Source: Bacteroidota bacterium (GTDB lineage: Bacteria > Bacteroidota > Bacteroidia > Bacteroidales > F082). From it: 64,000 nt of DNA. The stretch is taken from NCBI GenBank assembly GCA_023396415.1, contig JAEWWJ010000114.1, forward strand, positions 31,299 to 95,298, read 5' to 3'. The notes below the pieces were generated by a model. That model did no database searches and was not told where the DNA came from. It saw only the letters and a list, made by a program, of their open reading frames with translations. Positions 17,394-24,934 of this stretch are shown piece after piece. The stretch's first letter is position 1. Each line of letters opens with the position of its first letter. Made by a program: the position numbers and the translations under genes.

Positions 17394-18311
17394 ATGACCT
17401 CACGCTGCGTCATCGGCTTTGGCGAAACGGTACTCGACATTGTGTTGGGTCACCAAAGTTTTCAAAAAGCCCTGGCCGGAGGCTCGGTTCTCAACACTTT
17501 GGTGTCGTTGTCAAGAGCAGGATACAATTGCCGTTTGATTTCAGAAACCGGCAAAGATGCGGCAGGTCAGCACATTCATCAGTTTTTATTGAACGAAAAA
17601 GTCAACAGCGCGTTTGTGTATCAAAACCCAGATATACAAACGACGCTGGCTTTGGCAGTGCTCAATCCATCAGGAGATGCCGCCTATAGCTTTTATAAAA
17701 GCACTTCCGAAGCGCGTTTTAAAGATTTGAAAATCAGCTTTAAAGCACAAGATTATTTTATTTTTGGATCTTCACTCGCCCTTGACCCTACGGTTCGTCC
17801 AACACTGGAAATGCTACTCAACGCGGTTCATAAAGCGAATGGTTTGGTATTTTATGATCCCAACATTCGCAAACCCATTGCTGAGAACGATCCGGTGCTG
17901 GCTTTCCTTCAATATAATTTTGCACAGGCAGATGTGATTCGCGGCTCGCATGAAGATTTCCTCACTGTTTTCAATGGTCAGAATGCACAAGAAATATTTC
18001 AATTGATTCAGCCCTCTAATTGTAAACTACTGATTATTACCGCTGCTGCCGGACGGATTCATTTATACACCCCTCATCAATTGGCAACGGTTGAAGTTCC
18101 AAAAGTAGAAGTTGTCAGCACCATCGGGGCCGGCGATGCTTTCAATGCCGGAGTTTTAGACTACCTCATCACCAACAATATAGGCATCAAGGAGCTCGAA
18201 AGCCTCACGAAAAATCAATTGATAGAAATGGGTCAAAACGGACGAAAATATGCTGCCTTGGTTTGTGCTTCTGATGAAAATTATATTCCCCGAAATGATA
18301 GAAACGGCTGA
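17394..18311 (+). CDS. PfkB-family carbohydrate kinase
   Basis: 305 residues of the ribokinase/fructokinase family. The N-terminal sugar-binding motif is GGSVLNTLVSLSRAG and the C-terminal ATP/anion-hole motif is TIGAGDAFNAG, with the catalytic aspartate in GAGD. The substrate (fructose, ribose, adenosine or another) cannot be told from sequence. Its start is six bases after speA. The next gene converges from the minus strand seven bases downstream, with no terminator hairpin between. Confidence 0.9.
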   Translation: MTSRCVIGFGETVLDIVLGHQSFQKALAGGSVLNTLVSLSRAGYNCRLISETGKDAAGQHIHQFLLNEKVNSAFVYQNPDIQTTLALAVLNPSGDAAYSFYKSTSEARFKDLKISFKAQDYFIFGSSLALDPTVRPTLEMLLNAVHKANGLVFYDPNIRKPIAENDPVLAFLQYNFAQADVIRGSHEDFLTVFNGQNAQEIFQLIQPSNCKLLIITAAAGRIHLYTPHQLATVEVPKVEVVSTIGAGDAFNAGVLDYLITNNIGIKELESLTKNQLIEMGQNGRKYAALVCASDENYIPRNDRNG

Positions 18312-18317
18312 GAATAG

Positions 18318-20759
18318 TTATTTTTTTCGTTTCAAGGCTTGCAGCTGTTGCCAGTCAATATAATATAACATTTTAATGCTGAGGCTGTTGCCCACAGGTG
18401 AATCAAATAATTTATCCAGATTGGTAAAATAATTTCCCGAAACATCATCCCCCGAGAGCAAAGTATAAATCGCATTCTTCCACACCAGCAATAGCTCGCT
18501 TCCGGGCGCAAAATTCCATCGGTAAACCATATCCACATTAAACGCATTGACCGAAAAATCGTGCTTTTCGTTATAAACATTGGGTACAAGTTCGGCATCG
18601 GCCTTTAAGTCGAAATAATTGAGATAATCAACATATAAGAGATAATGCCTCAAACGCAACGCCAGCGAGGCTTTCGGATTAAAGCTGTAATTCAGACTCA
18701 GTGAGCTGGTGATATTATTGACATTTCTTTTACCAAAAACAATCGCCTTTTGCTGTCCTACGCCAATATCAGTAACAAAACCAATATCGTTTTTGCTGAT
18801 ATCCGCCATCAGGCTAGGCATCACCAAAAAGTTCTCGGAAATTTTCCACCTTGGTGATAAAGTGCCCCACCAGTTGAAACTATTCCACTCGGGATACAAC
18901 ATCATTCCCAAGCGGTAATCTACCAAAAACTTTTTGCGGTAATCGGGTGATCCAAAGATACCTGCATGAAACCGCCATGGACGTTGAAAATACTTTCCCT
19001 GGGTGCGCGACTCAAAAAAATCGAGCTTCCCCAGCGGATAGATAGAAAAGTTACCTCCAATGGTCAAGTGCTTCACGGTGGTCAATCGGCTGTTTCCTCC
19101 AATTTCCATCGAGCTGAACTTCAAAGGTTGATACTGAGATATTTGGTTGATAAAGAGGTTAGCATATTTCTTTAAAAACATACCTTTTGGCTCAAACACA
19201 TAAAATTTGAAATTAAGCCCGGCATCAATTTCGTTGTTCGAGCGCTGAAAACCCATGTCATTGGGATCGTAGTTTTCGGTCATCACATTCAACCACACAT
19301 CGGGCCTGAATTGGCCGCTAATTTTGTTGAAACCCATGAGCAAGCGCTCACCAAAAACCGGAAATCCAATTTCGTCGTATTGCTGGCTAATATTCAGCAT
19401 AGAATAAAATTCGGTGCTGCCTTGCTTGTTGCGCAAAGCTGTTTCGACACCTGTAACATTGGCAACCCGCTTGTTGTCAGGCTGTAAAACATTGGTGTTA
19501 TAAAAACTAATTTGCGAGTTGTTGGCCAATGCCTGTTCGGCCACCACCATATTAAAGTTGGTGTAAGGTTCGGTAATGATTTTTTTTCTGACACCCTCCA
19601 CCTCCACTTCAGCAAAGGTATTGGTTGTTATAGCATTGAAAACGCCAATTCCTAAACCTTTTGATGTTTTGCCCGACAGCTTGGCCGCATTGATCAGTTG
19701 CACTGCTTCCGGATTCTTTATAATCTGCTCTTGGGTGTAAGCATCGGTCAAGTCGAAATATCCTGAAGGTGTTGCGCCTATCCGCCTAGAATAGAACACA
19801 TTGCCTTTTGAAAACAATTCAGTTCCTTCGGTAAAAAAAGGTCTTTTTTCATCATAATACACCTCAAATGGAGACAATGAATACACCAATTCATCGGATT
19901 CTACTTGTCCAAAGTCGGGAATTAAAGTCAGATCGAGGGTAAAACTTTCATTCAGGCCCACTTTCAAATCCATCCCATAATTGTAGCCGGTTCCCCATTT
20001 ATTGGTGGCGCTGTTGTGACTTGTTGAGGCTGAAAGGTAAGGCGTTGCACTCAACCTCATGGGAGGAGTGATGGTTTCTTCAATACGTATCTCGCCCATC
20101 TGAGTTAAAAAACCTTGGCGGTTGACATCCACCAAATTCCAATTGGAATACTCGCGTAGGCGTTGGATGCTTCTTTGAAAATTGATCCCCCAGACTTGAG
20201 TTTCGCTCCGTGGAAAACGAATGGCGGAGTAGGGAATCATCACTTCCGCAGTCCAGCCATTGGCTGTGATTTTGGTAGCCGAACGCCAAACAGCATCCCA
20301 ACTTTCGTCTTCCTCATCCTCGGCAGTGTTGAATTTCATGTCCATTTGCACCCCTCGGGCGGTTACAAAAAATCCCAGTCCGTTCAGCCCATCGTTAAAT
20401 GGGTTCAAAATGATTCCGAAATAATCAGCCAAACCGAGATTGTCTCTTTCATGCAACTCCAATGAAATGCTGTCGGGATAGGCATCTTCGCATGAAGCGG
20501 CAAAATACAAAGCATGATCATCGTAACCAATAAAAACGTGTGTAGCAAAAGTTGCAGGCCTTCCGTTGTAAGGCTCATTTTGAACAAAGTCTTGTGCAAC
20601 AGCCGTTTGCCTCCAAAACTGTTCGTCCAACAGCCCATCAATGACAAGTTCTTGGGTCAATTTCGTGGCTACAATAGTCTTTCTATCTTGCGAAAACAGT
20701 TCTAAATCGTTAAAAAAAAGCAACGAAAGCAATGATAGTATGACAAAAGGAAATCGCAT
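18318..20759 (-). CDS. Outer-membrane DUF5916 protein with CBM9-like N-terminal domain
   Basis: 813 residues from the ATG at 20759, which gives a proper signal peptide (MRFPFVILSLLSLLFFNDLE, cut near FSQ). An ORF extending 28 codons further upstream would place non-signal sequence first and is rejected. Residues about 25-220 resemble the carbohydrate-binding CBM9-like domain (VIDGLLDEQFW), and the remainder is DUF5916 with alternating strands typical of an outer-membrane barrel. Such proteins are common in Bacteroidota; binding or uptake of a glycan or other nutrient is possible but unproven. Confidence 0.88.
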   Translation of the reverse strand: MRFPFVILSLLSLLFFNDLELFSQDRKTIVATKLTQELVIDGLLDEQFWRQTAVAQDFVQNEPYNGRPATFATHVFIGYDDHALYFAASCEDAYPDSISLELHERDNLGLADYFGIILNPFNDGLNGLGFFVTARGVQMDMKFNTAEDEEDESWDAVWRSATKITANGWTAEVMIPYSAIRFPRSETQVWGINFQRSIQRLREYSNWNLVDVNRQGFLTQMGEIRIEETITPPMRLSATPYLSASTSHNSATNKWGTGYNYGMDLKVGLNESFTLDLTLIPDFGQVESDELVYSLSPFEVYYDEKRPFFTEGTELFSKGNVFYSRRIGATPSGYFDLTDAYTQEQIIKNPEAVQLINAAKLSGKTSKGLGIGVFNAITTNTFAEVEVEGVRKKIITEPYTNFNMVVAEQALANNSQISFYNTNVLQPDNKRVANVTGVETALRNKQGSTEFYSMLNISQQYDEIGFPVFGERLLMGFNKISGQFRPDVWLNVMTENYDPNDMGFQRSNNEIDAGLNFKFYVFEPKGMFLKKYANLFINQISQYQPLKFSSMEIGGNSRLTTVKHLTIGGNFSIYPLGKLDFFESRTQGKYFQRPWRFHAGIFGSPDYRKKFLVDYRLGMMLYPEWNSFNWWGTLSPRWKISENFLVMPSLMADISKNDIGFVTDIGVGQQKAIVFGKRNVNNITSSLSLNYSFNPKASLALRLRHYLLYVDYLNYFDLKADAELVPNVYNEKHDFSVNAFNVDMVYRWNFAPGSELLLVWKNAIYTLLSGDDVSGNYFTNLDKLFDSPVGNSLSIKMLYYIDWQQLQALKRKK

Positions 20760-20781
20760 ATCAACTTGATGAAGGTGGATG

Positions 20782-20789
20782 CAAATATA
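20782..20789 (-). promoter_or_regulatory. Candidate -7 element of the DUF5916 gene
   Basis: TATATTTG on the minus strand, 22 bases before the start at 20759, which supports that start. A TTG lies 15 bases further upstream. Confidence 0.5.
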
Positions 20790-21042
20790 GAAGTAGTAAG
20801 CCAGCAATTGGTTTTCAATAAGTTTTCGGTACGAATGAGACAATCAACGTATAGACAGAGGACGTTTTAAAATTTTTGGAGGAATTTTTGACGCAATTTG
20901 TCTTAAATCCATCAAAAACTACCCGGCGACGATTAGAAAAGCCATAATGATTTTGAAGGTAAAACGACCATTCGGGCTGAAAACTTGATGTTTTAAGGCG
21001 TTATAAATGTTATTGAATAACCATTACAATCAAATAGTTCCG

Positions 21043-21050
21043 TATTTTTG
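21043..21050 (+). promoter_or_regulatory. Candidate -7 element of the GGGP synthase gene
   Basis: TATTTTTG ends 23 bases before the ATG at 21074. The rest of the 20790-21042 spacer shows nothing else recognisable. Confidence 0.5.
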
Positions 21051-21073
21051 CAAAAACAAACCATCAATTGGGC

Positions 21074-21808
21074 ATGAATAATTACGACCGCTTTTGCTCG
21101 TCAGGAAAAAAAATCGCCATTCTAATTGACCCCGACAAACCTTCAGACGAAGCCTTGATTTCGTTGATATCAGAGGCCGATCGCTGTGGCGTAGATTTTA
21201 TTTTTGTGGGCGGATCATTACTAACCAACAATGGATTAGACAGTTGCATCAAGATCATCAAGAGTGTTTCAACTATTCCGGTAATTCTTTTTCCGGGAAA
21301 CACCCATCAGGTGAGTGCTAAGGCAGATAGTTTTTTGTTTCTATCGCTCATTTCGGGTCGCAACGCCGAAATGCTGATTGGCGCACACGTTATCGCTGCC
21401 CCTTATTTGAAACTGAGCGGGCTCGAAGTCATTTCAACAGGATATATGCTGATCGAAAGCGGTCGTTTTACTACCGTAAATTATATGAGTGGCAGCTTCC
21501 CTATCCCGTACGACAAAAACGACATTGCGATGTGCACTGCTATGGCAGGCGAAATGTTGGGTATGAAATTGATTTTTATGGACGCCGGTTCGGGTGCTAT
21601 CAACCCCATCAACGACGAAATGATTGCCACTGTGAAAGCCAGCATTGGCATACCTTTGATAGTGGGAGGAGGAATAAAAACTCCTGAAATTGCCGTTGCC
21701 AAACTCAAGGCCGGCGCCGATGTGGTGGTGATTGGCAATATGTTAGAAAAAAAACCACAAATGTTGAACGAATTTGTTGAAGCCGTACACCACCTCAATT
21801 CGATTTAA
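21074..21808 (+). CDS. Geranylgeranylglyceryl phosphate synthase family protein
   Basis: 244 residues, a TIM-barrel prenyltransferase of the PcrB/GGGPS family. Family segments visible are LIDPDK, FVGGSLL, LFPGNTHQVS, YMLIESG, MDAGSGA and the phosphate-binding VGGGIKTPE followed by AGADVVVIGN. It joins a polyprenyl diphosphate to sn-glycerol 1-phosphate, the committed step of archaeal-type ether lipids; Bacteroidota members are known. Which chain it uses cannot be read here. The ATG at 21074 is preferred to a TTG at 21068. No other ether-lipid gene is adjacent. Confidence 0.93.
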   Translation: MNNYDRFCSSGKKIAILIDPDKPSDEALISLISEADRCGVDFIFVGGSLLTNNGLDSCIKIIKSVSTIPVILFPGNTHQVSAKADSFLFLSLISGRNAEMLIGAHVIAAPYLKLSGLEVISTGYMLIESGRFTTVNYMSGSFPIPYDKNDIAMCTAMAGEMLGMKLIFMDAGSGAINPINDEMIATVKASIGIPLIVGGGIKTPEIAVAKLKAGADVVVIGNMLEKKPQMLNEFVEAVHHLNSI

Positions 21809-21938
21809 AGACAATTTGATCTTTTAGAAACTGCTTACTTGTCGGGAGTTACCGAAAACTTGTTGCAACATTACATCCGCCACATTTGTGGTAACATTGC
21901 CTTCCATAAAACTGTTGCATAAACCAAAAATCACAAAA

Positions 21939-24074
21939 ATGAAAAGAATCAGCCTCATTCTCTGCTTCCTCTTGGGAGGTGTTTTCAGCATGTTACATGC
22001 TCAAGATCAAGTTTTTACCCCCGAAGATGTGGTGGGCATGAACAGTGCCTTGTATGCAAAAAATATTTCTCAACTGAAATGGAGGGCCGATTCCGATCTG
22101 TACTCCTTTACCGATGGGGATTTTTTACTTTCGTCGGGACCTTTGAAGAAAACCTCCGACACTTTGGCTTCATTGTCGCAGCTCAACAAGGCAATGCAAG
22201 ACATTGGCAGCGATAGCCTCAAACGTTTGCCGCAACTGACTTGGATTAACCCAAACAAAGCCTATTTCTGGACAAAAAGCAAATTGATTACCCTTCAATG
22301 GCCCCAAATTAAAGCCGAGTTGATTGCCACCCTACCCGAAAACGCCGCCAGGATTGACGTTGCGCCAAAAAGCCTCAATGTTGCTTACACCATTGACAAC
22401 AATCTGTATGTGGCTGAAGGCGAAAAACACACGCAAATAACTCAGGATGAAAACGGTATAGTTAATGGGCAAAGTGTGCATCGCAACGAATTTGGCATCA
22501 ACAAAGGAATTTTTTGGTCGCCTGATGAACAAAGAATCGCTTTCTATCGCATGGATCAATCCATGGTTAGCGACTACCCATTGGTGGACATCAGCGAACG
22601 AATTGCTAAGCTCACTGCCGAAAAATATCCAATGGCCGGCATGACTAGCCACCAGGTGACCATTGGCATTTACCAATTGCGCACGCATAGCACTCTTTTT
22701 CTCGAAACAGGAACACCTGCTGAGCAATATTTGACCACCGTTACTTGGAATCCGGAAAGCACTTTGATTTACACAGCCATCTTAAATCGTGATCAGAACC
22801 ACTTCAAAATGAAGGCTTTCAATGCTTCTGACGGAAAAGAAGCATCCACTCTTTTTGAAGAAATTGATGATAAGTATGTTGAACCTTCCAACCCTTTGTA
22901 TTTTGTGCCCGGAAAACCCGATCACTTCATTTGGACCAGCGACAGAGATGGCTTTGATCATTTATACCTCTACAAAACCGATGGCTCACTGGTGAAAAGA
23001 CTCACCCAAGGCGATTGGGCTGTAACTGATTTTTTGGGTTTCAACACAGATGGAAGCACGGCTTACTTTAGTGCCACCAAAGAAATTCCGCTCGAGCAAA
23101 ACACTTACAGCATCAACCTGAAATCGGCGAAAATAACCCGACTTAGCCCGGTGAAAGGCACCCACAGAAGTCAAATCAGCAGTAGCGGAAAATATCTTAT
23201 TGATAGCTACAGCAACAGCCAATCAGCCCGCGAAATACTTGTGGCCAACAACAAAGGCAACACTTTAAAAACCTTACTTTCGGCTGCCAACCCACTGGAA
23301 AATTATAAAATGGGAACCACTCAATTGATGTCGGTGGAGGCCAACGATGGTACACTTTTGTATGCCCGTATGATTTTTCCCTTTGATTTTGATCCATCAA
23401 AAAAATATCCTGTTGTGGTGTATGTGTATGGCGGCCCTCATGCACAATTGATTACCGAAAGCTGGTTATCGGGTGCCAATTTCTACCTGCATTACTTGAC
23501 CCAGAAGGGTTATATTGTGTTCACGCTCGACAATAGAGGCTCCGACAACAGAGGCAAAAAGTTTGAACAAGCCATCCATCGTCAAGTAGGAAAAGTTGAA
23601 GTGGAAGACCAAATGACGGGCATTGCTTACCTAAAAACCTTGCCTTACATTGACACCAATCGCATTGGAGTGGATGGTTGGAGCTATGGCGGATTTATGT
23701 CAATAAATTTGAAACTCACTCATCCTGAAACTTTTAAAGTTGCAACAGCAGGTGGCCCTGTGATTGATTGGAAGTATTACGAAATTATGTACGGCGAGCG
23801 TTATATGGATCATCCCGATGATAATGTTGAAGGCTACAAGCAATCAAATCTGTTGTTGAAAGTGCCACAACTCGAAGGCAAATTGCTTGTCATTCACGGC
23901 ACTAATGACCCTGTGGTGGTTTGGCAACACAGCCTTCAATTCATTAAAAAATGTGTGGACGAAGGAAAATTGGTGGATTATTTCGTGTATCCCGGCCACG
24001 AACACAATGTAAGAGGACGCGATCGAGCACATTTGATTCGGAAAATTGTAACTTATTTTGATGAAAATTTGTAG
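21939..24074 (+). CDS. S9 family prolyl oligopeptidase (dipeptidyl peptidase IV type)
   Basis: 711 residues from the ATG at 21939, which gives a signal peptide ending at MLHAQ; an upstream GTG frame is rejected. An eight-bladed propeller-like N-terminal domain (about 30-465) precedes the alpha/beta-hydrolase domain. The catalytic serine is S582 in GWSYGGFM, with the aspartate in NDPVVVW and the histidine in GHEHNV. DPP IV-type enzymes remove X-Pro dipeptides from peptides in the periplasm. It is followed by a strong terminator. Confidence 0.95.
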   Translation: MKRISLILCFLLGGVFSMLHAQDQVFTPEDVVGMNSALYAKNISQLKWRADSDLYSFTDGDFLLSSGPLKKTSDTLASLSQLNKAMQDIGSDSLKRLPQLTWINPNKAYFWTKSKLITLQWPQIKAELIATLPENAARIDVAPKSLNVAYTIDNNLYVAEGEKHTQITQDENGIVNGQSVHRNEFGINKGIFWSPDEQRIAFYRMDQSMVSDYPLVDISERIAKLTAEKYPMAGMTSHQVTIGIYQLRTHSTLFLETGTPAEQYLTTVTWNPESTLIYTAILNRDQNHFKMKAFNASDGKEASTLFEEIDDKYVEPSNPLYFVPGKPDHFIWTSDRDGFDHLYLYKTDGSLVKRLTQGDWAVTDFLGFNTDGSTAYFSATKEIPLEQNTYSINLKSAKITRLSPVKGTHRSQISSSGKYLIDSYSNSQSAREILVANNKGNTLKTLLSAANPLENYKMGTTQLMSVEANDGTLLYARMIFPFDFDPSKKYPVVVYVYGGPHAQLITESWLSGANFYLHYLTQKGYIVFTLDNRGSDNRGKKFEQAIHRQVGKVEVEDQMTGIAYLKTLPYIDTNRIGVDGWSYGGFMSINLKLTHPETFKVATAGGPVIDWKYYEIMYGERYMDHPDDNVEGYKQSNLLLKVPQLEGKLLVIHGTNDPVVVWQHSLQFIKKCVDEGKLVDYFVYPGHEHNVRGRDRAHLIRKIVTYFDENL

Positions 24075-24115
24075 GCGTTTGTATTCATAGACTCTCCGGA
24101 TTTTTAAAATCAGTT

Positions 24116-24172
24116 GCGTTTTCAGCCGGCTCAGCCAAAAGTGGTTGAGCCGGCTGAAAATGCTTTTTTTTT
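24116..24172 (+). terminator. Terminator after the S9 peptidase gene
   Basis: Stem of 18 pairs with one G-U: GCGTTTTCAGCCGGCTCA pairs with TGAGCCGGCTGAAAATGC, followed by nine Ts. Confidence 0.92.
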
Positions 24173-24208
24173 GCTCTAAAAGTATATCGTAGAGTAAAAT
24201 TATTTTGA

Positions 24209-24277
24209 TACTTTTGGAATCACAACAATTGAGCATAAAGCGATAACCCAACAATTCCTACTTTTGGAATTTATTCT
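24209..24277 (+). promoter_or_regulatory. TACTTTTGGAAT direct repeats, second one forming GGAATTTATTCT
   Basis: TACTTTTGGAAT occurs at 24209-24220 and again at 24259-24270, exactly 50 bases apart. The second copy continues as GGAATTTATTCTTAAT, a one-base variant of the palindrome at 4365-4376, and ends 103 bases before the response regulator start. Candidate binding sites on the same face of the helix. Confidence 0.45.
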
Positions 24278-24380
24278 TAATTTGAAACATAATACTCAAA
24301 ACAGATGAATTTCAAATAATTATAAACCAGTGACTTATAAGAGTGGTTCGTTTGTTGCTTTACTGAAAACAAAGAAAAAA

Positions 24381-24797
24381 ATGACAACGCCCGACAAAAT
24401 GACAATTCCAAAGCCGAAACCGAAAGTAGAGTCTGAACGCATCATTCATATTTTGGTGGTGGACGACCTCAAGGTGAACTATCTGTTAGTGAAGGCCATG
24501 TTGGGCAAGCTGAACGCACAAATTTATTATACCGAGAGCGGCTTTAAAGCCATTGAACACGTCAGAAGCAGCAATAAAATTGACGTTGTTTTGATGGACT
24601 TCAATATGCCCGGCATGGATGGCAGGGAAACCACCGAGTTGATTAAATCATTTAAACCCAACCTTCCTGTCATTTCGCTCAGCACTTTCACCGACAAGGC
24701 TGTTTTTGACCAAAGCAGCGCCCCTTATGATGCATACATCACAAAACCCGTCAACCCTGAACTCCTTATTGAATTGATTTTCAAGGTTATTCAATAA
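24381..24797 (+). CDS. Single-domain response regulator
   Basis: 138 residues: a basic, proline-rich N-terminal leader of about 25 residues and one receiver domain. The acidic pair is in LVVDD, the phosphoacceptor aspartate in LMDFNMPGMDG, the switch residue in SLST, and the conserved lysine in ITKP. There is no output domain, so it probably acts by protein contact or in a phosphorelay. The ATG at 24381 is preferred over a GTG at 24330. A hybrid histidine kinase gene begins 137 bases downstream on the same strand and is the obvious candidate partner. Confidence 0.9.
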   Translation: MTTPDKMTIPKPKPKVESERIIHILVVDDLKVNYLLVKAMLGKLNAQIYYTESGFKAIEHVRSSNKIDVVLMDFNMPGMDGRETTELIKSFKPNLPVISLSTFTDKAVFDQSSAPYDAYITKPVNPELLIELIFKVIQ

Positions 24798-24897
24798 AAC
24801 ATCTCCTCCTGTCCATTTTTCTATTTAGTTCATTTTTAGGGTTGAAACCTGTTTTTTCATTGTCAAAAAATGAAGGAAGCAATTCATCACAAAAATG

Positions 24898-24905
24898 TAT
24901 ATTTG
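24898..24905 (+). promoter_or_regulatory. Candidate -7 element of the hybrid kinase gene
   Basis: TATATTTG, 29 bases before the ATG at 24935, supports that start and suggests the kinase gene has its own promoter. Confidence 0.45.
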
Positions 24906-24934
24906 CCAGCTGTACCCTAAAAATCATTTACTGC

